A stretch of DNA of 38,255 bases from assembly GCA_025463305.1 (NCBI GenBank), contig JAOBWK010000077.1, positions 1 through 38,255 of the forward strand, given 5' to 3'. Shown here in pieces: positions 8,188-19,729 of the stretch (position 1 is its first letter; every line of letters starts with the position of its first letter). A program made the position numbers and the translations under genes. The DNA comes from Ilumatobacteraceae bacterium (lineage in GTDB: Bacteria > Actinomycetota > Acidimicrobiia > Acidimicrobiales > Ilumatobacteraceae). The notes below the pieces were generated by a model. The model was not told where the DNA came from, did no database searches, and saw nothing but the letters and a program-made list of their open reading frames with translations.

Positions 8188-8598
8188 ATGACGCCGGAGG
8201 AGATCGCGGACCTCGCCCATCTGCGCCGCGCCCGCGACCTGATCGATCGCAACCACGCCGAGCCGCTCGATGTGCCGTCGATGGCGCGAGCCGCGCTGAT
8301 GTCGCCGGCGCACTTCTCGCGCAAGTTCCGCGCCGCGTACGGCGAGACGCCGTACGCGTACCTGATGACGCGTCGCATCGAGCGTGCCCAGGCACTGCTG
8401 CGCCAGGGCACGTCGGTCACCGACACGTGCATCGCCGTCGGCTGTACGTCGCTCGGTTCGTTCAGCTCGCGCTTCACCGAGATCGTCGGCGTGACGCCGT
8501 CGGAGTACCGCTCCCGCGACCACCGCGATCTCGAGCTGGTGCCCGCCTGCGTGACGATGTTCGCGACGCGGCCGCAACGCTCGCCCATCACGGTGTGA
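8188..8598 (+). CDS. AraC-family transcriptional regulator (DNA-binding domain only)
   Basis: A 136-residue protein that is almost entirely the AraC/XylS double helix-turn-helix: first HTH around SMARAALMSPAHFSRKFRAAYG, then the linker helix YLMTRRIERAQALLRQG, then the second HTH SVTDTCIAVGCTSLGSFSSRFTEIVGVTPSEYR. There is no separate sensor domain, so either it acts without one or the short C-terminal tail senses. ATG 8188 was preferred over an upstream GTG (8155) because homologues begin at this point. It heads an apparent unit with the VOC gene (67 bp downstream) and the UvrA-like gene. AraC-VOC pairs of this type are common in actinobacteria, where the regulator probably controls the VOC gene. 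Confidence 0.88.
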   Translation: MTPEEIADLAHLRRARDLIDRNHAEPLDVPSMARAALMSPAHFSRKFRAAYGETPYAYLMTRRIERAQALLRQGTSVTDTCIAVGCTSLGSFSSRFTEIVGVTPSEYRSRDHRDLELVPACVTMFATRPQRSPITV

Positions 8599-8665
8599 AC
8601 GGTGTGAGCACGCACCGAGCAGGATCGGAGAAGCAAGGGCAGCGGCGCTTTCGTACGGTGATGCC

Positions 8666-9064
8666 ATGACCGTCACCGTCTCCTCCATGTTCATCATCGT
8701 CCACGATCCCGAGGCCGCGCTGGGCTTCTACCGCGACGCGCTCGGGCTGGAAGTCCGCAACGACGTCTCGGCCGGCGAGTTCCGCTGGATCACCGTCGGC
8801 GCCCCCGGCCAGAACGTCGACATCGTGCTCTCCCAGCCGCACGGTGGCCGCTCCCAGACCGAGGGCGACGCGCTGCTCGCGCTCGTCACCCAGGGCTCGC
8901 TGCAGGCCGCGATCTTCCGCGCCGACGACCTCGACGCGACCTTCGAGAAGCTCCAGGCATCCGGCGCCGAGGTGCTGCAGGAGCCCGTGTCCCAGCCATG
9001 GGGCGCTCGCGACTGCGCGTTCCGCGATCCGTCGGGCAACCTCGTGCGCATCGCCCAGGCCTGA
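8666..9064 (+). CDS. VOC-superfamily (glyoxalase/bleomycin-resistance-type) protein
   Basis: A 132-residue protein with the two beta-alpha-beta-beta-beta modules of the vicinal-oxygen-chelate fold: FIIVHDPEAALGFYRDALGLEV in the first and DDLDATFEKLQASGAEVLQEP leading to FRDPSGNLVRI in the second. The usual final metal glutamate is replaced (NLVRIAQA), and the first-strand ligand position is also poor, so a binding or sequestering role is as likely as catalysis. Three bp separate its stop from the UvrA-like start. The pairing with a UvrA-like resistance ATPase suggests protection against a DNA-binding compound (inference). Confidence 0.88.
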   Translation: MTVTVSSMFIIVHDPEAALGFYRDALGLEVRNDVSAGEFRWITVGAPGQNVDIVLSQPHGGRSQTEGDALLALVTQGSLQAAIFRADDLDATFEKLQASGAEVLQEPVSQPWGARDCAFRDPSGNLVRIAQA

Positions 9065-9067
9065 TCC

Positions 9068-11440
<2,373 letters not shown>

Positions 11441-11726
11441 GCATCGACCCCGCCCGGGCCGGGTGCACCCCGCCCGCGTCAGCGGTGGATCACGCGCACG
11501 CCGTCCCGACGCGAGGCCCCAGGGCGCGATGTCGACCACAGCTGCGAATGGTCGGAACAGTGTTCATGCGCAGGGCCTCCGAGCGGCGCTCCGGGCAATC
11601 ACCCGGCGTCGAGATCACCGTACGGACGGGCCGGATCGGGCGACAGTGGGAGAGTTCCCACACTTTGCGGGCGACCAGGTGGCGGGGCGGTTTGCAGTCG
11701 GCCGCTGCCCGTGCGATCCTCCCGTG
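11441..11726. other. Intergenic region with inverted repeat before the LAL regulator
   Basis: 286 bp without a credible gene. It contains GTGGGA (11646-11651) and TCCCAC (11656-11661) separated by 4 bp, about 65 bp before the LAL regulator's start; this could be a regulator site or a small hairpin. The C/G-rich stretch after 11441 could end the upstream transcript, but no clean hairpin is visible. Confidence 0.4.
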
Positions 11727-14480
11727 ATGCATGGGGACGCAGGGACCGCTGGGACGTCCGTGTTCCGCGGCCGATCGGCGGCCATCGAAGCGCTCACGCA
11801 CCTGCTCAGCGACGCCGCAGCCGGTCACGGCCGGGCGATCCTGGTCGAGGGTGTCGCCGGTGTCGGCAAGACCGCGCTGATCGACGAAGCCGTCCGCAAC
11901 GCCGACGCCGCAGGGTTCGAGGTGCGTCGCACCGCCGCCGACCCGAACGAGTCCACGCTGCCGTTCGCCGCGCTCGCCGCGCTGTTCGGACCGGAGCTGC
12001 GCGACGACCGGCTCACGGCCGACACGCCGGCGCTCGCCGCTGCGTTCGGCCGATCGGTGTCGGCCCAGCCGCCGATGGTCGCGGCGGTCGCGGCCGATGC
12101 CATCCAGGTGCTGTCGGCCCAGTCGACCCACCAGCCGCTGCTCGTGGTGCTCGACGACGCTCAATGGGCCGACCCGTCGAGCGTCGCCGTGCTCACCAGC
12201 GTCGCCACCCACCTGCTGGCCGAGCGGGTGGCCGTGGTGATCGCCAGGCGGATCGGCGACACCGAGGCGGAGGACCGCCGCGCCGACCGCCTCCTGGCGC
12301 GACTCCCGCTGCTCGCCGTCGAACCGCTCGCCCACGCCGAGGCCGCCGAGTGGCTGGTCGTCGCCGGGTTCGACACCGCGTCCGCCGACCGTTGGGCGCT
12401 GATGTCGGGCGGGCTGCCCCTGGCCCTCGCCGAGATCGCCCGCGGCGGGCCGCGCCAGTCCACCGAGCGACGTGCGGTGGAGAAGCTGTTGCCGGAGATG
12501 TTCCGCGCCCAGCTCGCCGAGCTGCCCGGGGGCGTCGCCGATGCACTGGTGTTCGCGGTGCTGTGCCCCGACCTCGGCGTGCTCCGTGCGCTCGGGCGGC
12601 CCGACATCACCGCCGCGGTCGATCGGGCCTGCGACCTCGGGATCGCCGGCGTCGAGCCGTGGTCGAACGGGCTGCGGATCACGTTCCGCCATCCGCTGCT
12701 GCGCGCTGCGGTGCTGACCCGATCGAGCGCCGTCGACGAGCGCGCCGCCCACGCCGCGCTCGCGCTCGCGCACGAGCAGCTCGGCCTGCACGATCAGGCC
12801 GCTGTGCACCACAGCCACGCGGCCGATGGACCCGACGACACGGCCGCTGCGGCGATGCGTGCGTTCGCCGAGCGCGCCCTCGCCCGCGGTGCGCTGCCGG
12901 AGGCGGCGAGCGCGTTCATGAGCTCGGCCCGCCTCGTCGAGCACGTCCACGATCGCTCGGCGCTGTTGGTGCGCGCCGGCGACGCGCTGTACGACAGCGG
13001 CGACTGGCTGGCCGGTCTGCAGCTGCTCGACCGCGCCCTCGACACCGCCGCCGACGCACCGGCCGCTGCCGACGCGCGCATGCTCCGGGCAAGGATGCTG
13101 ATCTGGATGCGGTCGCCCCAGGAGGCCGTGCGCGAGCTGGTCGCCGCGGCCGACGCGATGGCCGGCGTCGACCCGCATCGGCGGTCGAACGCACTGGCGT
13201 CAGCCTCGACCCTCGGCTACCTCGCGGGCGACATCCACAGCGCTCTCGACTGGGGCCGCGAGGCCGAAGACGTCGCCACGGATGCGGGCGACCTCGGCGC
13301 TGCCGTCGCCGCCAGTGGCGCGCTGTCGTGGAACCTGTTCCTCTGCGGCGAGTGGGCCGAGTACGACGACCGGATTCGCGACCTGGAACCGCTGATGCGG
13401 GCCTTGCTCGACGGGCGTACCTGGGACGGCATCCACCTCGCCGAGCTGTTCGGGCTGACGTGGGTGTGCAACGAACGCTGGGACGAAGCCGAGGCGCTGA
13501 TCCGCGAGGTGCTCCACCTCGTGCGTTGGATGGGCGTGCCCCTCACCGTCGCCTCGACCACGTTCGCGCTGGGCTCGCTGTGCTGGCGGCGCGGTCGGTG
13601 GGAGGAGGCGTGGGCGATCGAGCGGCCGCTCATCGACGACGACGACACTCCGCCGCTGACCCTCGCGTTCGCACGCACGCTCGTCGCCCAGCTCGCCTCG
13701 TCGATGGGTCGCGTCGAGGAGACCCGCTCGCTCGTCGCCGCCGCACTGCCCGTCGCGTCGGCGGCCGGCGCCCCGCTCACCGTGATCACCGGCTATGCGG
13801 CGCTCGGCCACCTCGAGCTGTCGCTCGGCAACGACGAGCTGGCACTCACCCACCTCGACCGCGTCGCCGCGCTCGCCGACGACATCGGCCTGATCGAGCC
13901 CGAGTACCTGCCGTGGGCCGGCGATCATCTCGAGGCGCTGCTGCGCTCCGGCCGCACCGACGAGGCGGTCTCGCGGCTGGACGCGCTCGAGGCGCTCGCT
14001 GTGCGGGGCAGCCGGCGCTGGCTGTCCGGCGTGGTCGCGCGAGTGCGCGCCCAGACCTCGACCGATCCGGCGCGTCGTGCCGAGCTGTTCGCCGAGGCCC
14101 ACGCCCACTTCGAGGCCATCGGCTGGCCGTTCGAGATCGCCCGCACCCACCTCGCCGCCGGCTCGGCCGCCGACCGCGCCGACGCGCGGCGCATCTTCCT
14201 CCGCCTCGGCGCCACCGAGTGGGCCCGCCAGGCGGCCGACGCCGGCGACCGCCACGACGATACCCCGCCGTCGCCCGGCGTGCTCGACTTGCTCACGCCG
14301 TCGGAGCGCGCGGTCGCGCTCGCCGTCGTGTCCGGGCGCTCGAACCGGCAGATCGCGTCGGAGCTGTACCTCAGCGTGAAGACCGTCGACCACTACCTGC
14401 AGCGCTCGTACCGCAAGGTCGGAGTGCGCAACCGGGTCGAGCTGGCGTCGACGATTGCACGCGGCATCGCCGCGCCGTAG
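11727..14480 (+). CDS. LAL-type LuxR-family regulator (AAA ATPase + TPR-like repeats + LuxR HTH)
   Basis: A 917-residue regulator of the large ATP-binding LuxR family (MalT-like). An N-terminal NTPase domain has Walker A GVAGVGKT (42-49) and Walker B LLVVLDDAQWAD near 137-148. A long alpha-helical middle region (about 350-840) has tetratricopeptide-like alternation. The C-terminal LuxR helix-turn-helix (about 855-915) includes LTPSERAVALAVVSGRSNRQIASELYLS and the recognition stretch VKTVDHYLQRSYRKVGVRNRVELA. ATG 11727 opens just before the AAA domain; reading further upstream gives Arg-rich sequence with no family resemblance. It has no co-directional partner: the next gene is convergent 29 bp away. 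LAL proteins act as large ligand-responsive switches; the target genes cannot be named here. Confidence 0.93.
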   Translation: MHGDAGTAGTSVFRGRSAAIEALTHLLSDAAAGHGRAILVEGVAGVGKTALIDEAVRNADAAGFEVRRTAADPNESTLPFAALAALFGPELRDDRLTADTPALAAAFGRSVSAQPPMVAAVAADAIQVLSAQSTHQPLLVVLDDAQWADPSSVAVLTSVATHLLAERVAVVIARRIGDTEAEDRRADRLLARLPLLAVEPLAHAEAAEWLVVAGFDTASADRWALMSGGLPLALAEIARGGPRQSTERRAVEKLLPEMFRAQLAELPGGVADALVFAVLCPDLGVLRALGRPDITAAVDRACDLGIAGVEPWSNGLRITFRHPLLRAAVLTRSSAVDERAAHAALALAHEQLGLHDQAAVHHSHAADGPDDTAAAAMRAFAERALARGALPEAASAFMSSARLVEHVHDRSALLVRAGDALYDSGDWLAGLQLLDRALDTAADAPAAADARMLRARMLIWMRSPQEAVRELVAAADAMAGVDPHRRSNALASASTLGYLAGDIHSALDWGREAEDVATDAGDLGAAVAASGALSWNLFLCGEWAEYDDRIRDLEPLMRALLDGRTWDGIHLAELFGLTWVCNERWDEAEALIREVLHLVRWMGVPLTVASTTFALGSLCWRRGRWEEAWAIERPLIDDDDTPPLTLAFARTLVAQLASSMGRVEETRSLVAAALPVASAAGAPLTVITGYAALGHLELSLGNDELALTHLDRVAALADDIGLIEPEYLPWAGDHLEALLRSGRTDEAVSRLDALEALAVRGSRRWLSGVVARVRAQTSTDPARRAELFAEAHAHFEAIGWPFEIARTHLAAGSAADRADARRIFLRLGATEWARQAADAGDRHDDTPPSPGVLDLLTPSERAVALAVVSGRSNRQIASELYLSVKTVDHYLQRSYRKVGVRNRVELASTIARGIAAP

Positions 14481-14509
14481 ACGCGCGGCCGACGACGGGT
14501 CGCCCGGCC

Positions 14510-15166
14510 TCAGGCGGGCACGAGGGTGACGGTCAGCGCACCCGTGTGCGCCGGGTGCTTGCGACCCGCGGCGAGGATGCCGGGCATCACCGCTGCCGAC
14601 AGCGTGACGGCCTCGTCGATCGAAGCCAGCGACACGTCGTACAGCGTCACGAAGTCGGCGCCGAGCGCTCGCCGCGGCTCACGGAGCCAGCGGGTCGCCG
14701 CACTGAACGCGCCGCTGGCCATCATGTCCGGCACGTGCTCGCGGTCGTACCACTCGTCCCACTCCGGCTCACGTGTCGGATCGTTCGGCATCACCATCGC
14801 CAGGATGTGACCGCGCAGCTCGTCGCTCGGAACGGGCTTGACGTTCCACGCGCCGTGCGCCGCGTACGTTGCGGCGTCGACGACGGTGTGGGTGGGGTGG
14901 ATCCTTCCGTGTGCACGCATCGTTGCCAGCGCCGTAGCGAAGTCCGGCACGTCGAATGTCGAGTACTCGACGATCGTCACGTGCGAGAAGCCGAGCCCGG
15001 GCATGCCCGGGACGGGCTTGGTGGACAGCTGCCAGAACGTCACGTGATCCGCTCCTGTGGCGAGCAGGTCCGGCTCGTGCACCTCGCGATGCCACGCGAC
15101 CCACTCCCCCTCGAGCACCGGCTTGTTGCACTTCTCGTGCACGATCAGCAGGGCCCGCGTCGTCAT
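14510..15166 (-). CDS. Tandem dimeric alpha-beta-barrel (EthD/DUF-type) protein
   Basis: A 218-residue protein made of two similar halves. The first has GEWVAWHREVHEPDLLATGADH; the second repeats it as PEWDEWYDREHVPDMMASGAFS. The shared W-x3-H-x-PD-L/M-L/M-A pattern is the hallmark of EthD-like ferredoxin-fold proteins. It starts 4 bp downstream of the stop of the CaiB-type gene, so the two form an operon. EthD-like proteins often accompany catabolic oxygenases and CoA-dependent pathways; their activity is mostly unproven. The likely role is small-substrate binding or isomerisation in the same pathway as the CoA transferase. Confidence 0.78.
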   Translation of the reverse strand: MTTRALLIVHEKCNKPVLEGEWVAWHREVHEPDLLATGADHVTFWQLSTKPVPGMPGLGFSHVTIVEYSTFDVPDFATALATMRAHGRIHPTHTVVDAATYAAHGAWNVKPVPSDELRGHILAMVMPNDPTREPEWDEWYDREHVPDMMASGAFSAATRWLREPRRALGADFVTLYDVSLASIDEAVTLSAAVMPGILAAGRKHPAHTGALTVTLVPA

Positions 15167-15170
15167 GTGG

Positions 15171-17456
15171 TCACGCCCGTTCCGGGATCGGATCGAGCGC
15201 GCCGAGCCCGACCAACCGAGCGATCGCATCGTCGTCCAACCCGAGCAGATCGTGGGCGATGTCCCACGTGTGCTCGCCGGGCAGCGGCGCCGGGGCGAGA
15301 CGCGGTGACCCGAGCCGCGACCCGACGAACGCGGGCCCCTCGACGATCAGCTCACCGGAGTGCGGCTGGTGCAACGGCGTCGGGTAGCCGCGCGCGACGA
15401 AGTGCGGATGCGTCGATTGCAGCCGCCCGTGCAGCGCCTGCCCCGCCGCGATGCCGGCGGCCTGCAGACGCTGCTCGGTCGCCGCGGCGTCGCACGTCCG
15501 CAGCCACTCGCCCACGGCCGCATCGATCGCCGTACGGTCGACGAGTCGACCCGCTGCCGACCGCCACTCGGGCGTCTCGGCGATGCCCCCGTCCGACGCG
15601 GCCACCAGCGCCGACCACTGCTCGTCGGTCTCCACGCACACGGCCAGCCAGGTCTCGCCCGTCTCGTCGCCGGCGCAGCGGTACAGACCCCACGGCACGT
15701 GCTCGGCCGAGGCGTTGCCGACGGGCAGGGCCGCTCCCGGCGTCAGGCTCTCGGCGAGCAGCAGATCGCCGATCAGCCCGGCGACGGCCTCGAACTGGGC
15801 GAGATCGATCCGGCACCCGACGCCTGTCGCATCGCGGTGGCGCAGCCCGGCGAGCGCGCCGATCGCGCACATCCGCCCGGCGAGGTGATCCGGGTGGATC
15901 ACCTGCACGCCACGCGGCGCGTCGGGCCCGTGCGCCCACAGCCAGCTCAGCCCGCCGATGGCCCGGGCGCTCGGGCCGTAGCCCTTCTTGTCCGCCCACG
16001 GCCCACGGTCGCCGTACAGCTGCGTGCCCACCAGCACCGCCCGCGGGTTGATGCGCGAGATCACGTCCCAGCCGACGCCCAGCCGATCGAGCACGCCGGT
16101 CGCGTTGTTCTCGATGACCACGTCGACGTCGGGGAGCAGGCGCTGCACCAGCTCGCGGCCCTCTGGCGTGCCGAGCTCGACGGCGAAGCTGCGCTTGGAC
16201 CGGTTGGTGGTGGCGAAGGCCGGGTTCATGTCGCCGCCCATCACCAGCCGCTGGAAGTCGGGATGGCGACGGCTCTCGATCTTGATCACGTCGGCGCCCC
16301 ACTCGGCGAGGATGCGGCCGGCCTCCGGTGCGGCGACGCCACTGCCGATCTCGAGCACGCGGATGCCGGCGAGTGGCAGGGCGGTCGTGGTGGTCCGCGC
16401 CGCAGGTTCCCGCGCCGGCCACGACGGCGCCGCCTCGATCCGCGTCCCGGTGTCGGCCACGCCTGCGCGCTGCCCGTCGACGCTCATGAACCCGGCGAAC
16501 ATCCGGCCGGTCTCCCCCGGAGCGATCTCGACGTCGACGAACGTCCCCCGCGCGTCGACGTGCTCGTTGTCGAGCACCTCGGCCGGCGTCAGCACCGGGG
16601 TGATCTTCAGCCCGGCGCGGTCACCCTCGGCCGCGATCTCGTCGCGCGTGCCGTGTGCGAACCGGGCCACCATCCGCTCCACGACCTCGGTGCGTTGGGC
16701 CGGCCCGAGCATCCCCTCCCACTCCGGACCGGTCCACTCCGCCGGCGAGCCGAGCCACTCGATCGTGCGCCGCCAGTCGTCGATGCTCATCGGCAGCACG
16801 ATGCGGGCCATGCCGTCGGTGCACTCGAAGATCGGGTACGCCCCGGCGCCGGACCGGGTCTGGTGCATCCGCAGCAGGCTCCACAGCGGCAGCCCGAAGT
16901 CCGAGCACTGCGCTGCGGCGAGCACCGCCGACACGTCGATCAACTGGCCGGCACCGGTCGCATCCCGCTGCCGCAACGCGACGAGCGCGGCGAGCACACC
17001 GAGCGCGGACCCGATGTCCTCGGTCATCCGCCCCGGCGCCGCAACCGGCGGCAGCTCCGCCACACCGGAGCGATAGACGAACCCCGCCATCGCCTGCGCC
17101 ACCAGCTCCGTCGCCTGCCAACCCGCCGCCGGGCCCGTCAGCCCGAACGGTGTGATCGCGATGACGATGAGCGAGGGATGGCGCTCGGCGAGCGCAGCGG
17201 GTTGCAACGCCGATCCGACGCCGTCGCTCGCGACGATGGCGATGTCAGCGCCGGCGAGCAGCCGCTCGGCCTCGTCGGCATCAGCCGTGTAGACCGACTT
17301 CCCGGCGCTGCGGAAGTCTCGATACAGACTGCCTTCGGCGTCCGGCCGCTCGACATGGACCACCTCCGCCCCGAGCTCGGCGAACAGCCGTCCCGCCAGC
17401 TCGGCATACCCATCGGTCAGGTCCAGCACCCGCAAGCCACCCAGCAACGAAGTCAC
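15171..17456 (-). CDS. CaiB/BaiF (family III) CoA-transferase, tandem two-domain fusion
   Basis: A 761-residue protein made of two family III CoA-transferase units of about 370 residues each, joined near residue 350-360. Each half shows the family opening (LLGGLRVLDLTDGYAELAGRLFAELGAEVVHVE; LAGIRVLEIGSGVAAPEAGRILAEWGADVIKIE) and a RDATG-G motif before the active-site helix. At the place where formyl-CoA transferase has its catalytic Asp, the N-terminal half reads IDVSAVLAAA (Leu at that position) and the C-terminal half IDLAQFEAVA (Glu). So only the second half looks able to form the acyl anhydride intermediate. It starts at GTG 17456. The EthD-like gene follows after 4 bp. The acyl substrate is unknown; steroid or bile-acid-like acids are common for such actinobacterial fusions. 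Confidence 0.88.
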   Translation of the reverse strand: MTSLLGGLRVLDLTDGYAELAGRLFAELGAEVVHVERPDAEGSLYRDFRSAGKSVYTADADEAERLLAGADIAIVASDGVGSALQPAALAERHPSLIVIAITPFGLTGPAAGWQATELVAQAMAGFVYRSGVAELPPVAAPGRMTEDIGSALGVLAALVALRQRDATGAGQLIDVSAVLAAAQCSDFGLPLWSLLRMHQTRSGAGAYPIFECTDGMARIVLPMSIDDWRRTIEWLGSPAEWTGPEWEGMLGPAQRTEVVERMVARFAHGTRDEIAAEGDRAGLKITPVLTPAEVLDNEHVDARGTFVDVEIAPGETGRMFAGFMSVDGQRAGVADTGTRIEAAPSWPAREPAARTTTTALPLAGIRVLEIGSGVAAPEAGRILAEWGADVIKIESRRHPDFQRLVMGGDMNPAFATTNRSKRSFAVELGTPEGRELVQRLLPDVDVVIENNATGVLDRLGVGWDVISRINPRAVLVGTQLYGDRGPWADKKGYGPSARAIGGLSWLWAHGPDAPRGVQVIHPDHLAGRMCAIGALAGLRHRDATGVGCRIDLAQFEAVAGLIGDLLLAESLTPGAALPVGNASAEHVPWGLYRCAGDETGETWLAVCVETDEQWSALVAASDGGIAETPEWRSAAGRLVDRTAIDAAVGEWLRTCDAAATEQRLQAAGIAAGQALHGRLQSTHPHFVARGYPTPLHQPHSGELIVEGPAFVGSRLGSPRLAPAPLPGEHTWDIAHDLLGLDDDAIARLVGLGALDPIPERA

Positions 17457-17532
17457 GCGCCCATCATCGTCAGGTGGGCACGCCGGCCCGTGATCGGGCG
17501 ACCGCGCCCCCGGAAGTGACGATCGGTGACGG

Positions 17533-18180
17533 TCAGCGGCGAGCTTCGCCGGTGATCCGCTTCTTCGTCGCCGCGAACGAGCAGATCGGGCAACCCGTGA
17601 GGTCGTGCCGCAGCGCCGGGCAGTACTCCCGGCCGAAGTAGATGATCTGCAGATGGCGCCGGATCCACGTCGCCTCCGGGAAGACCGCCTTCAGGTCGCG
17701 CTCGGTGCGCTCCACCGAGCTGCCATCGGACAGCCCCCATCGAGCGGCGAGCCGATGGATGTGGGTGTCGACAGCGAACGCCGGCACTCCGAACGCCTGC
17801 GCCATGACGACGCTCGCCGTCTTGTGGCCGACACCGGCGAGCGACTCGAGGAACGCCCACTCGGGGATGATCTCGCCGCCCGCGTCGATGATCTGGCCGG
17901 CCGCACGCCACAGGTTCTTGGCCTTCGTCGGCGCGAGCCCCACCTCGCGGATCAGCTCCAGGATCCGCGCCTCGCCGAGCGCGTACATCGCCTCCGGCGA
18001 GCCGCCCTCGGCGAACAGCGCCGGCGTGATCTGGTTGACCTTCTTGTCCGTGGTCTGCGCGGAGAGCGCGACGGCGACGAGCATCGTGTACGCGTCCGCG
18101 TGATCGAGCGGCACCGGCGGCTCCGGGTACAACTCGTCGAGCAGCAACCCGATCCGATCAGCCTTGTCCTGACGCCGCAT
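17533..18180 (-). CDS. nth: Endonuclease III (base-excision-repair glycosylase/AP lyase)
   Basis: A 215-residue HhH-GPD DNA glycosylase that removes oxidised pyrimidines and cleaves the abasic site. Catalytic K120 lies in the helix-hairpin-helix LESLAGVGHKTA and D138 in AVDTHIHRLAARWG, the same numbers as in E. coli Nth. The N-terminal SAQTTDKKVNQ segment is canonical. The C-terminal iron-sulfur loop is unusual: only C187, C197 and C200 are present (C-x9-C-x2-C), with no fourth cysteine before the end, while the E. coli enzyme has C-x6-C-x2-C-x5-C. It lies 39 bp from the MFS gene on the same strand. Confidence 0.88.
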   Translation of the reverse strand: MRRQDKADRIGLLLDELYPEPPVPLDHADAYTMLVAVALSAQTTDKKVNQITPALFAEGGSPEAMYALGEARILELIREVGLAPTKAKNLWRAAGQIIDAGGEIIPEWAFLESLAGVGHKTASVVMAQAFGVPAFAVDTHIHRLAARWGLSDGSSVERTERDLKAVFPEATWIRRHLQIIYFGREYCPALRHDLTGCPICSFAATKKRITGEARR

Positions 18181-18219
18181 CGGCCCGACGGTATCTGGCG
18201 GGCGGCCCGGCGGCGGGGC

Positions 18220-19686
18220 TCAACCCGCCGCGTTGGCCACCATCTCCGGCGTCGGCTTCAGCTGCGGCGAGAGCAGTGCGAGCACGCCGTTCACCACGAT
18301 CAGCACGATCACCACCGCCATGCCGTAGTGGTACGTCGCCGTACCGGGATCGACGCGGCCCACCGCGTGCGACAGCGCGACCGCCGTGATCACACCGAGG
18401 CCGAGGGCGCCACCGACCTGGTAGCTCGCGTTGAAGACCCCGCTGCCGATGCCCGACTGCTCGTGTGGGAGGTCGGCAACCGCGGAGATCTGGCTCGGCA
18501 CGCCGACGGCGAGGATCCCGGCACCGAACAGGACGAACCCGGGCAGCAACTCGGTGAGGTACGAACCCGACGGTGACGACGTGGCGAGCAGCAGCGCGCC
18601 GGCCACGCTCAGGACCGCGCCGGCGAGCTGCACGGGTCGCGTCCCGACCCTGGTGATCAGGCTGGACACGACGATCGCGGAGACGACGGCGGCGACGCCC
18701 ATCGGCACGAAGTCGAGGCCGGCGTGCAGAGCCGACAGCCCGAGCCGCTGCTGCAGGTACACCGCGCTGAGGAAGAACACGGACAGGAACCCGGCCCCGT
18801 TCAGCGCCGTCATCGCGCTGCCCGTGGCGAGGCGGCGCCCGCGCAACAGCGCCAACGGCAGCAGCGGGTGCTCGACCCTGGACTCGACGAAGACGAAGGC
18901 GGCGAGCAGACCGACGGCGAGAGCGAGCAACCCGATCACCTCGCCGGACGACCAGCCGAGGTTCTCCGCGCGGACGACGCCGAGGACGATCGTCAGGACA
19001 CCTCCGGTCCCGAGCAACGCGCCGGCGATGTCCAAGGACACGCGGACCCCGCGGCTCTCCCGGACCACGAACGGCACGACGACGGCCAGCACCGCGACGA
19101 CCGGGGCGTTGACGAGGAACACCCAGCGCCACGACAGCGAGTCGACCAGCACACCGCCGAGCACGACGCCGAGCGTGCCGCCGAGGCCCGCCAGGCTCCC
19201 CCAGATGCCGAGCGCGACGTTGCGGTCCTTGCCGGGCGGGAAGGCGACCAGGAGGAGCGACAGCCCGGCGGGGGTCATCATCGCGCCACCGAGCCCCTGC
19301 GTCGCGCGGAAGGCGACGAGCACCGCCGAGTTCGGGGCCATGCTGGCCGCGAGCGACGACACGCCGAACAGCGTGATCCCGACGAGGAACATCCGCCGGC
19401 GGCCGAACAGGTCGGCCATCCGTCCGCCGAGCAGCAGGAACCCCCCGTAGAACAGCGTGTAGGCGCTCACCACCCACTGCAGGTCGCCACGACCGAAGTG
19501 GAGGTCCGTGGAGATGTTCGGGAGCGCCACGTTGACGATCGTGACGTCGAGGACGTCCATGAACTGGGCGATCGCGAGCACGAGGAGCACCCACCACGGG
19601 CTCACGATCCGTCGATGGATGCTCCGCGCCTCTGCGCCACTCGGACCACTCGCACCACTCGGACCACGGTCGTCGAGAACGGTCAT
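18220..19686 (-). CDS. MFS drug exporter, DHA2 (EmrB/QacA) family
   Basis: A 488-residue proton-driven efflux pump with about 14 membrane helices. Family marks: motif C-like and D1 sequence LAIAQFMDVLDVTIVNVALPNI in helix 1, motif A GGRMADLFGRRRMFLVG between helices 2 and 3, and the arginine-containing RATQGLGGAMMTPAGLSLL in helix 4. A cytoplasmic tail of about 35 residues precedes helix 1. It starts at ATG 19686 with AGGAG about 9 bp upstream. It is divergent from the TetR gene, with the shared operator region 19701-19753 between them: a classical repressor/exporter pair. The substrate is likely a cationic or aromatic drug-like compound. Confidence 0.93.
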   Translation of the reverse strand: MTVLDDRGPSGASGPSGAEARSIHRRIVSPWWVLLVLAIAQFMDVLDVTIVNVALPNISTDLHFGRGDLQWVVSAYTLFYGGFLLLGGRMADLFGRRRMFLVGITLFGVSSLAASMAPNSAVLVAFRATQGLGGAMMTPAGLSLLLVAFPPGKDRNVALGIWGSLAGLGGTLGVVLGGVLVDSLSWRWVFLVNAPVVAVLAVVVPFVVRESRGVRVSLDIAGALLGTGGVLTIVLGVVRAENLGWSSGEVIGLLALAVGLLAAFVFVESRVEHPLLPLALLRGRRLATGSAMTALNGAGFLSVFFLSAVYLQQRLGLSALHAGLDFVPMGVAAVVSAIVVSSLITRVGTRPVQLAGAVLSVAGALLLATSSPSGSYLTELLPGFVLFGAGILAVGVPSQISAVADLPHEQSGIGSGVFNASYQVGGALGLGVITAVALSHAVGRVDPGTATYHYGMAVVIVLIVVNGVLALLSPQLKPTPEMVANAAG

Positions 19687-19700
19687 GTCGTCATCTCCTC

Positions 19701-19729
19701 TACGTTGTACATGTACGGCGTACAACGTA
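19701..19729. promoter_or_regulatory. Inverted repeat operator between MFS and TetR genes
   Basis: Arms TACGTTGTAC (19701-19710) and GTACAACGTA (19720-19729), perfect over 10 bp with a 9-bp spacer that itself contains part of the small palindrome GTACATGTAC (19708-19717). This AT-rich patch sits in a GC-rich divergent intergenic region and ends 14 bp before the MFS start codon. Likely the TetR protein's main binding site, covering both promoters. Confidence 0.75.

Noticed and set aside
5760..8669. 969-codon open frame on the plus strand
   Set aside because: Arg/Pro/His-rich shadow of the FtsX permease frame; no motifs; GC-rich DNA opens such frames.
11711..16051. 1446-codon open frame across the LAL gene and the opposite-strand EthD/CaiB genes
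   Set aside because: Low-complexity Arg-rich translation crossing genes on both strands; a composition artefact.
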